This document shows positions 14,248-21,675 of a stretch of 28,513 nucleotides of DNA, one piece after another. Numbering within the stretch: the stretch's first letter is position 1; each line of letters opens with the position of its first letter. Location of the stretch: contig CAYZMH010000043.1 in assembly GCA_964479445.1 (NCBI GenBank), positions 1 through 28,513 of the forward strand, read 5' to 3'. The notes under the pieces are model-generated. The model searched no databases, was not told the DNA's origin, and worked only from the letters and a program-made list of their open reading frames with translations. Origin of the DNA: CAYZMH01 sp964479445. Its GTDB lineage: Bacteria > Bacteroidota > Bacteroidia > Bacteroidales > GCA-2748055. A program made the translations under genes and the position numbers.

Positions 14248-15714
14248 ATGAGCAAACGAATCCTGTGGATCCTGACCGTTATCCTGAGCCTTTCCATGCT
14301 TGCCCTGATCGTGCTACAGTACTTCTGGATAAGGAATGCTATCGAGGTTAAAGAGAAACAGTTCGAACAGCTGGTGAACAATACGCTGACGGACCTGTCA
14401 TGGCAGCTGGAAAAAACACATGCACGCTCCGCGTTGATGGCCACGATGGAAGAGAAGGAACAGGTAGAACGCCACCTGGAACTGATCAATGACTCCCTTC
14501 TTGTTATTAGTAGTCCGGATAACTACACCGATACCATCAGCCTGCACAAGCTGCCGGGTAAGTTGGATATGGATAAGATCGAAGTAGTTCTGCAAGAACA
14601 GGAGATGCTGGTGGAACGGGTCCTGAAAGATATGCTTTTTCAGCAGGCACCTTTCGAAGAGCGGGTCGAAAAAGAGACCCTGGAGAACCTGCTGCAGGAG
14701 AACCTTGCCAACAGGGGAATCAACCTTTCTTATGAATACAGTGTTATACGCAATAACCGGGCAGAGGTGTACGGATCGGATGAATTTACCCGCAAGAGTG
14801 ATTTTTATTACTACCGGACCCCCCTGCTTGCCGGCAATATGGAAGAACCATCCATCTATCTCTATCTATATTTTCCCGGTCAGCAAAGCCTGGTCCGCAA
14901 TTCCCTCGGATCACTCGGTACAGCATCGGTTCTGCTTACCCTCTTTATCGTTATCCTGTTCTCCTTCACACTTTATATCATCTTCCGCCAGAAAAAACTT
15001 TCTGATATCAAGAACGATTTCGTAAACAACATGACCCACGAATTGAAGACCCCCATCTCTACGATCAGTCTGGCTTCACAGATGCTCAACGATCCCTCCA
15101 TCGACCGGCAGAAGAAGCTGGATCACATTTCAGGAATTATAAATGCGGAGAGCAAAAGACTTGGATACCAGGTGGAAAGGGTTTTGCAGATGGCTGTCTT
15201 TGACGAAGGGCACCTGGAACTGAAGAAAGTTCACCTGGATATGCACGAACTGATTGAAGGGGTGGCTCAGAACTTCCTGCTGCTGTTGGAAAAGCGCAGC
15301 GGGAACCTGGAATTCCTTCCTGAAGCGGAGAACGATCATCTCTTCGGGGACCGGGTACACCTGACCAATGTGATTACGAACCTGCTGGACAATGCCGTGA
15401 AGTACAGTCCTGAAGCCCCTGTTATTAAAATACAGACAACCAATGAAGCGGAAACCCTGAAGATCCGTATCCAGGATAACGGGATCGGGATCAACAAGGA
15501 TAATCAGAAGAAAGTGTTTGATAAATTTTACCGGGTATCCACCGGGAATATCCATGATGTAAAAGGATTTGGGCTCGGGTTAAGCTATGTAAAACTGATC
15601 GTGGAGGAGCATGGCGGAACAATCCGATTGAAAAGTGAGCTCCATAAAGGCACCCAATTCGATATTCATTTACCTTTGTATAACGAAAACTCCCATAATC
15701 ATGAGCGAACTTAA
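14248..15714 (+). CDS. rprX: Sensor histidine kinase, RprX-like
   Basis: A 488-residue membrane kinase. TM1 is at about 5-28, a periplasmic sensor region spans about 29-222 with no recognised domain, and TM2 is at about 224-246. The HisKA domain has H264 in NMTHELKTPIST. The ATPase domain has an N-box (NLLDNAVKYS, 378-387), G1 (DNGIGI, 410-415) and G2 (GFGLGL, 440-445). It should autophosphorylate and pass phosphate to the next gene's product. The sequence around the H-box (KNDFVNNMTHELKTPIS) and the genetic pairing resemble Bacteroides RprX; the symbol is by resemblance only. The stop overlaps the regulator start by 14 bp. Confidence 0.9.
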   Translation: MSKRILWILTVILSLSMLALIVLQYFWIRNAIEVKEKQFEQLVNNTLTDLSWQLEKTHARSALMATMEEKEQVERHLELINDSLLVISSPDNYTDTISLHKLPGKLDMDKIEVVLQEQEMLVERVLKDMLFQQAPFEERVEKETLENLLQENLANRGINLSYEYSVIRNNRAEVYGSDEFTRKSDFYYYRTPLLAGNMEEPSIYLYLYFPGQQSLVRNSLGSLGTASVLLTLFIVILFSFTLYIIFRQKKLSDIKNDFVNNMTHELKTPISTISLASQMLNDPSIDRQKKLDHISGIINAESKRLGYQVERVLQMAVFDEGHLELKKVHLDMHELIEGVAQNFLLLLEKRSGNLEFLPEAENDHLFGDRVHLTNVITNLLDNAVKYSPEAPVIKIQTTNEAETLKIRIQDNGIGINKDNQKKVFDKFYRVSTGNIHDVKGFGLGLSYVKLIVEEHGGTIRLKSELHKGTQFDIHLPLYNENSHNHERT

Positions 15715-16405
15715 AACCCGTGTACTGCTCGCCGAAGATGATGAAAACCTCGGCTCCCTCTTGCAGGAGTATTTGCAGGCCAAAGATTTCGAGACCGACT
15801 GGGTAACCAACGGGGAGAAGGCATTCCGCTATTTTGAACAGTTTCATTACGATATCTGTATCCTTGATGTCATGATGCCGGTTAAAGACGGATTTACCCT
15901 GGCTTCCGAGATCAGGGTGCTCAACAAGGACATTCCGATCATGTTTCTTACGGCCAAGTCCATGAAGGAGGATGTGCTGGAAGGGTTTACCCTGGGTGCC
16001 GACGACTATATAACCAAGCCCTTCAGCATGGAGGAGTTGCTGTTCAGACTGGAAGCTATTTTAAGGCGTACCCGGGGAACCCGGGGCAATGATCGCACCG
16101 TATGGGAGATCGGCAGTTTTACTTTTGATACGCAGAAGCAACAGCTCACAAGGGGAGAGCAGGTCCAGAAACTCACCACGAAAGAGGCAGACCTGCTGCA
16201 CCTGTTATGCAATAACATGAACCAGGTACTGGACCGCAATTTTGCATTGAAGGCAATCTGGATGGATGATAACTATTTCAATGCACGAAGTATGGATGTC
16301 TATATCACCAAGCTGCGGAAATACCTGAAGACCGATCCTTCGGTTCAAATCATCAACGTACATGGGAAGGGGTATAAACTGATTGTGGAGACAGGGAAGC
16401 GTTAA
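15701..16405 (+). CDS. rprY: OmpR-family response regulator, RprY-like
   Basis: A 234-residue regulator. The receiver domain has an acidic pocket E12-D13-D14, phospho-acceptor D56 (ILDVMMP), T84 and K106. The C-terminal winged-helix DNA-binding domain (about 135-230) ends in the typical VHGKGYKL. It is translationally coupled to the kinase by a 14-bp overlap. The start is set at MSELKTRVLLAEDD; the longer frame upstream is kinase coding sequence. Targets are not visible in this window. Confidence 0.93.
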   Translation: MSELKTRVLLAEDDENLGSLLQEYLQAKDFETDWVTNGEKAFRYFEQFHYDICILDVMMPVKDGFTLASEIRVLNKDIPIMFLTAKSMKEDVLEGFTLGADDYITKPFSMEELLFRLEAILRRTRGTRGNDRTVWEIGSFTFDTQKQQLTRGEQVQKLTTKEADLLHLLCNNMNQVLDRNFALKAIWMDDNYFNARSMDVYITKLRKYLKTDPSVQIINVHGKGYKLIVETGKR

Positions 16406-16417
16406 CGGAGATATATC

Positions 16418-16654
16418 ATGAAAAGAGAAGAGGAGAGTTCAAGGGACCGTCTTATAAGGAGAACTACTATTGGATTAGGCATCCTGACAGCGGTATTGTT
16501 TATCGGTTCGCTGATCGCCTGGGTAAACTGGCCCGGGATATTCAAGCCAATGGCGTATAGTATGATCGGTTCCGCTATTGTATTCCTGGTTCTTCGCTCG
16601 GTGATGAACTACCGGCAGACCTTCCGGGTAAAAAACCGGAGAAGGAATTCATAA
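16418..16654 (+). CDS. Small two-TM membrane protein
   Basis: A 78-residue protein with a charged N-terminus, two hydrophobic segments (about 18-36 and 43-60) and a strongly basic C-terminal tail (RQTFRVKNRRRNS). I do not recognise a family. It begins 12 bp after the rprY-like gene and is closed by the terminator at 16653-16686, so it is probably the third gene of that operon. Confidence 0.6.
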   Translation: MKREEESSRDRLIRRTTIGLGILTAVLFIGSLIAWVNWPGIFKPMAYSMIGSAIVFLVLRSVMNYRQTFRVKNRRRNS

Positions 16655-16686
16655 AAAAACCACCCCGCACCGGGGGTGGTTTTTAT
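16653..16686. terminator. Bidirectional terminator
   Basis: The stem CCACCCC / GGGGTGG has a short loop with A7 on one side and T5 on the other. It separates the converging rprXY operon and the ExbB/ExbD operon and can serve both. Confidence 0.85.
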
Positions 16687-16705
16687 AATGATATGGGAGC
16701 CCAGT

Positions 16706-17203
16706 TTAAAGGCGACCCTGATCTTCGTACTCTCTCTGGGCAGAATAGTTAATGATCAAGGCTTTTGCTCGTCTGAGCGCCTGTTTAACATCATCCACTT
16801 TACCCATGGGGATATCTTCGTCGATTTTCAGGGAGACGGTCATGCGGCTTTTGTCAATTTCCGCTAACTGCTCCCGTTCGAAAAGTACAAAGTCCTGCAC
16901 TTCATCTTCCGGGATCCCCTCCTTGTTCACCAGCTTGTCGTTCAACTGGATCATAGGTTCGGAGCCATATAAACCCTGCAGGGGTCCTACGGGGCGTCCG
17001 ATGTAGATATAACTGACCAGCTTCTTTTGCTCCAGCTTTTTCACCTCGGAAGCTTCGGGAACCTTAACCTGTACCTTTACTTCAGTTTCCCTCATGGTTG
17101 TGGAAACCATGAAAAAGAAGAGGAGCATAAAAATGATGTCGGGGAGGGATGCTGTATTGATCCGCTGTGCCCCTTTGCCTTTTTTTCTTATGAATTTAGC
17201 CAT
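16706..17203 (-). CDS. exbD: ExbD/TolR-family protein (second)
   Basis: A 165-residue protein with a basic N-terminus, one TM segment (about 19-36) with the conserved aspartate D22 in SLPDIIFMLLFF (the expected proton-path residue), then a periplasmic domain. The C-terminal IDEDIPMGKVDDVKQALRRA is typical of ExbD/TolR. It acts with ExbB to use the proton gradient to energise an outer-membrane process. It is the last gene of the leftward operon and starts 1 bp after the stop of the other exbD. Confidence 0.88.
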   Translation of the reverse strand: MAKFIRKKGKGAQRINTASLPDIIFMLLFFFMVSTTMRETEVKVQVKVPEASEVKKLEQKKLVSYIYIGRPVGPLQGLYGSEPMIQLNDKLVNKEGIPEDEVQDFVLFEREQLAEIDKSRMTVSLKIDEDIPMGKVDDVKQALRRAKALIINYSAQREYEDQGRL

Positions 17204-17204
17204 T

Positions 17205-17837
17205 TTACAGCCCTTGTATGTTTTTAGGTGTTGCTTCTGAGATATTCATCTTATAGATCTCCCGGATACCTTCCTTAATCTCTTTTTCGACCGGGTTGTT
17301 CTCATTGAGTTCATCATACTCCTTGTCGAAGTAGAGTTCGCAGAAATCGTTCCTGAGTTGATTCACGGCAGCAACCAGCTCGTTTTGTACCTGCAGGTAT
17401 TTCCCGTAGGTGGTGGACCGGTCGTTCTGCAAAGAGATCACCCCTTTGGAAACCTGTCCCCTCCATACCCCGTCGGGCGGAAGCATGGATGAACTTCCCG
17501 GAGGAAATTCAACCTCTTTGTTCTCCATCTCCGGCAGGTCTTGGCTGTTATTGGGATTGGTGAAAAACTCCATGGTGATTCTCTTCAACTCATCCAGTCG
17601 CGTTCCGAATTCTCCCCGTACCATGAGCTGGTCGCTTCTGTTGATAAGCACAACCAGGACATTCCGCTTGTTTACCTTCACTTCCGTATCCTGTTCCTCT
17701 TCGGGAATAGGTGGAAGAAGACGTGTAATACCGGTGTCAACGTCCATTGTTGTGGCAACCAGGAAGAAGATCAATAGCAGGAAGGCGATGTCGGCCATCG
17801 ATCCTGCGTTAACTTCTTGTAGTTCTCTTCTTGCCAT
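17205..17837 (-). CDS. exbD: ExbD/TolR-family protein (first)
   Basis: A 210-residue protein with D16 in SMADIAFLLLIFFLV as the conserved TM aspartate (TM about 14-30). The periplasmic part is longer than usual, with a Pro/Glu-rich insert (about 95-120), before the terminal KMNISEATPKNIQGL. Paired exbD genes of different length are common in Bacteroidota Ton-type systems. It is separated from the upstream gene by 56 bp holding a perfect inverted repeat. Confidence 0.88.
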   Translation of the reverse strand: MARRELQEVNAGSMADIAFLLLIFFLVATTMDVDTGITRLLPPIPEEEQDTEVKVNKRNVLVVLINRSDQLMVRGEFGTRLDELKRITMEFFTNPNNSQDLPEMENKEVEFPPGSSSMLPPDGVWRGQVSKGVISLQNDRSTTYGKYLQVQNELVAAVNQLRNDFCELYFDKEYDELNENNPVEKEIKEGIREIYKMNISEATPKNIQGL

Positions 17838-17856
17838 TGGATTCCTTATTAGTTAA

Positions 17857-17887
17857 GGCAATACCGGTTTTTCAGACCGGTATTGCC
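17857..17887. repeat. Perfect 12-bp inverted repeat between operon genes
   Basis: GGCAATACCGGT (17857-17868) and ACCGGTATTGCC (17876-17887) flank a 7-nt loop in the gap between the 4-TM gene and the first exbD. There is no T-run on either side, so it is not a plain terminator. It may stabilise or process the mRNA or tune the ExbB:ExbD ratio. Confidence 0.75.
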
Positions 17888-17893
17888 GGTATA

Positions 17894-18592
17894 TTATTTG
17901 AACAGTTTCGCAATTTCGGAATAGAGGATGGATAATAATGCCAGTCCGAACAGCATATACGTGGTAAACAGGGCCGTTCCCACCCATTTCAGGGTAACCG
18001 GATCCTCGTTATCGGTTCCTGCATATCCCAGGATTTGAATGGGGGTGTCATTGGAAATGACGTAGGCAATGAGAATCAGCACGGCAGCTCCGGCCAAAAG
18101 GGCCAGGGTTTGCAGCAATGCCCTCGGATTGGTAACTACATTGATCAATGGGAAGACTAACGCGGCAAGGGCTGTAATTATTAGCAGTATATAGGCCCAG
18201 GCCAGGGCGTAGTCGGTGCGGTTGTAGACCATCAATTCCCATGAGGTCAGGTGCTCGCTCAGATCCACTTCTTCAGCGGCAGCGCTCTCTTCACCCGTGT
18301 CTGCGGGGGGAGTGGTCGCCATCGAGGTGGTATCTTCCGCGGCAGCCGATGTATCAGCAGCTGTTTGCATCTCCTCTGATGCAGTGGTATCTGCTGCAGT
18401 GGTATCTGCTGCGGTGGTGTCCGCCGGAGCGCTGCTCATCTGCAGATCACCGGGGTTGGTCAGTTCTTCCACCCGGTTTTCCAGTTCATCTATATCCACG
18501 GTTCTCGGACCGAGATAGAAGAAAAGGATCACCAGCAGAGAGACCGCCGCCAGGATGTACAGCAGGACGGATGATATTTTAGAACTTGACAT
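17894..18592 (-). CDS. Unknown 4-TM protein of the ExbB/ExbD operon
   Basis: A 232-residue protein. TM1 is at about 8-27, followed by a short heptad-like stretch (IDELENRVEEL) and a low-complexity Ala/Asp/Thr/Glu-rich region (about 53-110). TM2 (130-150), TM3 (159-179) and TM4 (203-227) follow. I do not recognise a named family. It lies between exbB and the two exbD genes on the same strand, 11 bp after exbB, which suggests an accessory subunit of that motor (inference). The linker contains ADTTA repeats encoded by a 15-bp DNA tandem repeat (18381-18425). Confidence 0.7.
   Translation of the reverse strand: MSSSKISSVLLYILAAVSLLVILFFYLGPRTVDIDELENRVEELTNPGDLQMSSAPADTTAADTTAADTTASEEMQTAADTSAAAEDTTSMATTPPADTGEESAAAEEVDLSEHLTSWELMVYNRTDYALAWAYILLIITALAALVFPLINVVTNPRALLQTLALLAGAAVLILIAYVISNDTPIQILGYAGTDNEDPVTLKWVGTALFTTYMLFGLALLSILYSEIAKLFK
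18381..18425. repeat. 15-bp tandem repeat, three copies
   Basis: Two identical copies of GCAGTGGTATCTGCT and a third with four changes sit in frame in the 4-TM gene and encode ADTTA repeats (residues 57-71). Copy-number change would keep the frame and alter only linker length. Confidence 0.85.
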
Positions 18593-18603
18593 AGTGTTAC
18601 TGT

Positions 18604-19434
18604 TTATTTTTTAAGATTTTGTTTAACCAACATATCAACCAGGGTAATGGAAGCATCTTCCATTTTGTTTACAATGGCATCAATTTTGGAAACAAGGTAG
18701 TTGTAGAAAATCTGGAGGATAACAGCCACGATCAGACCGGTAACGGTGGTAATAAGGGCGATCTTAATACCCCCTGCCACAACGGTCGGTGAAACGTCAC
18801 CCTGTTCCTGGATATTATCGAATGCGCCGATCATACCAATTACCGTACCCATAAATCCGAGCATCGGGGCAATGGCGATAAACAGCGAAATCCAGGAGAG
18901 GTTCTTCTCCAGTAATCCCATCTGAACACTTCCGTAGGAAACTACCGATTTCTCTACAACGTCAATTCCTTCGTCAGCCCTGTCAAGTCCCTGGTAAAAG
19001 ATGCTGGCTACCGGTCCGCGTGTGTTGCGGCAAACCTCTTTGGCAGCTTCCACACCACCTTCTTCCAGCGCCTCTTCAACGGCTTCCAGGAGCTTATCGG
19101 TGTTGGTCGAGGCAAGGTTCAGGTAAATAACCCGTTCAAATGCCAGTGCGAGACCGAAAATGAGGGTCAGCAACACAGCCCCCATAAAGCCGGCACCCCC
19201 CTCAATAAACTTCGTCTTGAGCTGGGTGTGTAAAACACTCAATGTACCCTCTTCCTCTTCCTCTGCAACAACTTGCTCTTCCTCAGCTGCTGTATCCTCA
19301 GCTGCTGTTTGTTCAGAGGCTACCTGGGTGGTATCGTCTGTAGCAGGAGTTTCAGCTTCTTCTTCCTGCGCGAAGGATGATGCTCCCATCATAAGCATCC
19401 CGAAAACTGCTATTAATGCAAATAGTTTTTTCAT
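18604..19434 (-). CDS. exbB: MotA/TolQ/ExbB proton-channel protein
   Basis: A 276-residue protein. It begins with a signal peptide (about 1-22, ...ASSFAQ) and an acidic Glu/Ala/Thr stretch (23-64), then the ExbB core: a first TM (about 80-100), a cytoplasmic region, and paired C-terminal TMs with IAPMLGFMGTVIGMIGAF and the polar-faced helix ITTVTGLIVAVILQIFYN. ExbB pentamers with ExbD conduct protons to power TonB-type transport. Signal-peptide-extended ExbB forms are known in some bacteria. No TonB gene is in the window. It is the first gene of the leftward operon. Confidence 0.92.
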   Translation of the reverse strand: MKKLFALIAVFGMLMMGASSFAQEEEAETPATDDTTQVASEQTAAEDTAAEEEQVVAEEEEEGTLSVLHTQLKTKFIEGGAGFMGAVLLTLIFGLALAFERVIYLNLASTNTDKLLEAVEEALEEGGVEAAKEVCRNTRGPVASIFYQGLDRADEGIDVVEKSVVSYGSVQMGLLEKNLSWISLFIAIAPMLGFMGTVIGMIGAFDNIQEQGDVSPTVVAGGIKIALITTVTGLIVAVILQIFYNYLVSKIDAIVNKMEDASITLVDMLVKQNLKK

Positions 19435-19472
19435 GGTTGTTTTTGTTTGTTAAACTTTCTTTAATGTATTAA

Positions 19473-19480
19473 CGAATTTA
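19473..19480 (-). promoter_or_regulatory. Probable exbB -7 box
   Basis: Minus-strand TAAATTCG has one mismatch to TAnnTTTG, 38 bp before exbB, between tRNA-Ser and exbB. Confidence 0.3.
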
Positions 19481-19503
19481 AATAAATTAATAGTATTTCT
19501 CCC

Positions 19504-19594
19504 TGGCGGAGAGAGAGGGATTCGAACCCTCGGTACCCTTTTGGGGTACACACGCTTTCCAGGCGTGCCAGTTAAGCCACTCCTGCACCTCTCC
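19504..19594 (-). tRNA. tRNA-Ser (anticodon GGA)
   Basis: A type II tRNA with a long variable arm. The acceptor is GGAGAGG / TCTCTCC with discriminator G and an encoded CCA. The anticodon stem CACGC/GCGTG encloses CTGGAAA, giving anticodon GGA (codons UCC/UCU). The variable arm is GTACCC/GGGTAC, and the T-loop is TTCGAAT. It lies upstream of exbB on the same strand with no terminator between them. Confidence 0.95.
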
Positions 19595-19674
19595 AATTTC
19601 ATGTTTTCAATTTTGTTTTTTCCATCCGAAGAGTCGAAAAAAATCATCGTAAAACAAAGAACCTCTGATAAATA

Positions 19675-19697
19675 ATTCCCTCGCGCAGCCAGGGAAT
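19675..19697 (-). terminator. Possible weak terminator after ansA
   Basis: A 7-bp stem (ATTCCCT / AGGGAAT) with a 9-nt loop is followed leftward by an AT-rich tail without a clean T-run. It sits between ansA and tRNA-Ser. Confidence 0.3.
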
Positions 19698-19733
19698 CGC
19701 GGCGCAAATTACAAAAAAAATATATAAAATCTA

Positions 19734-20768
19734 TTATGCCAGTGTGATTTCTCCTTTTAACGATTTATTTAAAAGCATTTTAATTTCATTTACAGCCAGT
19801 TCCTGTCCGAGCAGGATCATCAGCTTGGTGGTGGCAGCTTCCGTAGTGATATCATACCCGCTGATCACACCGGCATCCAGGAGACTTTTACTGGTTTCAT
19901 ATCGTCCCAGTTCCACGCTGCCACGGCTGCACTGGGTGACATCCAGCAAAATAATTCCTCTCTCCACGGCCCTCTGCATGCGGTCAATAAACCAGGGTTC
20001 GGAGGGTGCGTTCCCCGATCCGTATGTTTCCAGTATCACAGCACGCAATCCCGCAATCTCCAGTATGGCGTCCATATACTCCTTGTTAATCCCCGGAAAG
20101 AGCTTCAGGATGGTGATCTGATCGCTGAAATTGCGATGAAGCACAAGTGGTTCTTTCTCCTTCTGGGCAAGAATAAATTCCCGGTTGTATACCAGGTTTA
20201 CACCTGCCTTGGCAAGGTAGGGGTAATTGGCCGACTGAAAGGCATTGAAATGCTCTGCATTGACTTTGGTCGTGCGGTTACCCCGGTAGAGTTTACTTTC
20301 AAAATAGATGCACACTTCAGGCACCACCGGTTTGCCATTCTCATAGGCGGAGGCGATCTCGATGGCGGTGATAAGGTTCTCCTTCCCGTCGGTTCGCAGG
20401 GTGCCGATCGGCAGCTGGGCACCTGTAAAAATGACCGGCTTGGAGAGATTTTCCATCATGAAACTGAGCGCTGATGCAGAATAGGCCATGGTGTCGGTAC
20501 CATGCAGGACCACGAAACCATCAAAATTTTCATACTCCTGCTCGATCAGGTCGGCGATCTTGATCCATATACCGGGATGAATATTGGATGAGTCGATGGC
20601 CGGGGAGAACGAGTGCGCCTGGATGTCGTACCCGAATTTGTTCAGTTCGGGGATGCTCTCCACGATATTGTCGAAATCGAAAGGTTTGAGGGTTCCCCTG
20701 TCGGGGTCCTTCTCCATGCCAATGGTTCCGCCGGTATAGATGATCAATATGGATTTCTGCTCCCTCAT
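19734..20768 (-). CDS. ansA: Type I (cytoplasmic) L-asparaginase
   Basis: A 344-residue protein. The first active-site threonine is in YTGGTIGM (T12 or T15), and the second motif is HGTDTMAYSA (T91-D92). It hydrolyses asparagine to aspartate and ammonia. No signal peptide is present, and the length fits the AnsA cytoplasmic form rather than the secreted AnsB. It follows tatD by 10 bp on the same strand, so the two probably share the promoter at 21570. Confidence 0.95.
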   Translation of the reverse strand: MREQKSILIIYTGGTIGMEKDPDRGTLKPFDFDNIVESIPELNKFGYDIQAHSFSPAIDSSNIHPGIWIKIADLIEQEYENFDGFVVLHGTDTMAYSASALSFMMENLSKPVIFTGAQLPIGTLRTDGKENLITAIEIASAYENGKPVVPEVCIYFESKLYRGNRTTKVNAEHFNAFQSANYPYLAKAGVNLVYNREFILAQKEKEPLVLHRNFSDQITILKLFPGINKEYMDAILEIAGLRAVILETYGSGNAPSEPWFIDRMQRAVERGIILLDVTQCSRGSVELGRYETSKSLLDAGVISGYDITTEAATTKLMILLGQELAVNEIKMLLNKSLKGEITLA

Positions 20769-20778
20769 GTGTTGATTA

Positions 20779-21546
20779 TCAATGCAAGGTAAAGATTTTT
20801 AATGCATTTTCCGTTGTTACCGATGCCAGTCTGTCCAGGTTCATACCATGGATCCCGGCAAGCTTCTCAGCGGTATGAAGAAGGTAACTGCTTTCGTTCC
20901 GTTTCCCACGGAAGGGAACCGGTGCCAGGAACGGGGCATCGGTCTCCAGGAGAAGCCTGTCAGGGGGAATCTCACGGGCTACCTCTGCCAGTCCTGAATT
21001 CTTAAAGGTCACGATCCCGTTGATCCCGATCATAAACCGGTAATCCCTGATCTTCTCCAGCTCTTCTCTCCCCCCTGTGAAGCTGTGAAAGATGCCTTTC
21101 AGCGAAGAATCCCAGACCCGGTCCATGACCTTAAAAATCTCTTTGAACGACTCCCGGGCATGGATCACAACCGGCAGGTTCATCTCTTTTGCCTGTTCAA
21201 GCTGGTGTTGAAATGCCGCTTCCTGCTGCGGCTGGAAGGTTTTATCCCAGTAGAGATCAATACCGATCTCACCGATAGCAGCCACCCTGTTCTGTTCCAT
21301 ATGACTGGCAATGACCTCCAGCTCCGAGGGGTAATCCTCGTTGACCGAAGTCGGATGAAGCCCGAGCATGGGGAAGCAGCGGGAGGGGAAAGCCCGGGTG
21401 AGGTTCAGCAGGGGCTCCACCGTTTTCGCATCAATGTTGGGTAGATACATCCGCGTGATTCCGTTCTCAAAGGCCCGCTCCACTACTTCGTTCCGGTCGT
21501 CGGCGAAAGCATCCAGGTAAAGGTGGGTATGTGAGTCTGTAAGCAT
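20779..21546 (-). CDS. tatD: TatD-family metal-dependent hydrolase
   Basis: A 255-residue TIM-barrel hydrolase with the metal-binding HTH near the N-terminus (MLTDSHTHLYLDAF), GEIGIDLYWD, VIHARES, HSFTG and the final LETDAPFLAPVPFRGKRNE. TatD proteins are 3'-5' DNA/RNA exonucleases or related deoxyribonucleases in the cytosol. An in-frame ATG at 21609 exists, but the -7 box at 21570-21577 lies between the two starts and the extra residues are not family-like, so 21546 is preferred. First gene of the tatD-ansA unit. Confidence 0.93.
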   Translation of the reverse strand: MLTDSHTHLYLDAFADDRNEVVERAFENGITRMYLPNIDAKTVEPLLNLTRAFPSRCFPMLGLHPTSVNEDYPSELEVIASHMEQNRVAAIGEIGIDLYWDKTFQPQQEAAFQHQLEQAKEMNLPVVIHARESFKEIFKVMDRVWDSSLKGIFHSFTGGREELEKIRDYRFMIGINGIVTFKNSGLAEVAREIPPDRLLLETDAPFLAPVPFRGKRNESSYLLHTAEKLAGIHGMNLDRLASVTTENALKIFTLH

Positions 21547-21569
21547 AGACCTTATTCCATATGAAGCTA

Positions 21570-21577
21570 CAAACATA
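21570..21577 (-). promoter_or_regulatory. tatD-ansA -7 box
   Basis: Minus-strand TATGTTTG is an exact TAnnTTTG match, 23 bp before the tatD ATG. The -33 region is not clear. Confidence 0.5.
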
Positions 21578-21621
21578 CGCATTAGTTGGCACGGGATGAA
21601 AAAAATCAATCCCGGTCAGCT

Positions 21622-21660
21622 CAAAAAAAAGGCTGTCCCCGTCTCCCGGAAACAGCCCTT
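21622..21660 (-). terminator. gdhA terminator
   Basis: Minus-strand stem GGCTGT / ACAGCC with a GC-rich interior is followed by eight Ts, 16 bp past the gdhA stop. Confidence 0.8.
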
Positions 21661-21675
21661 TTGCACTTCACCATA

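Noticed and set aside
19450..19707. An 85-codon leftward frame over tRNA-Ser
   Set aside because: It crosses a clear tRNA gene; not a protein gene.
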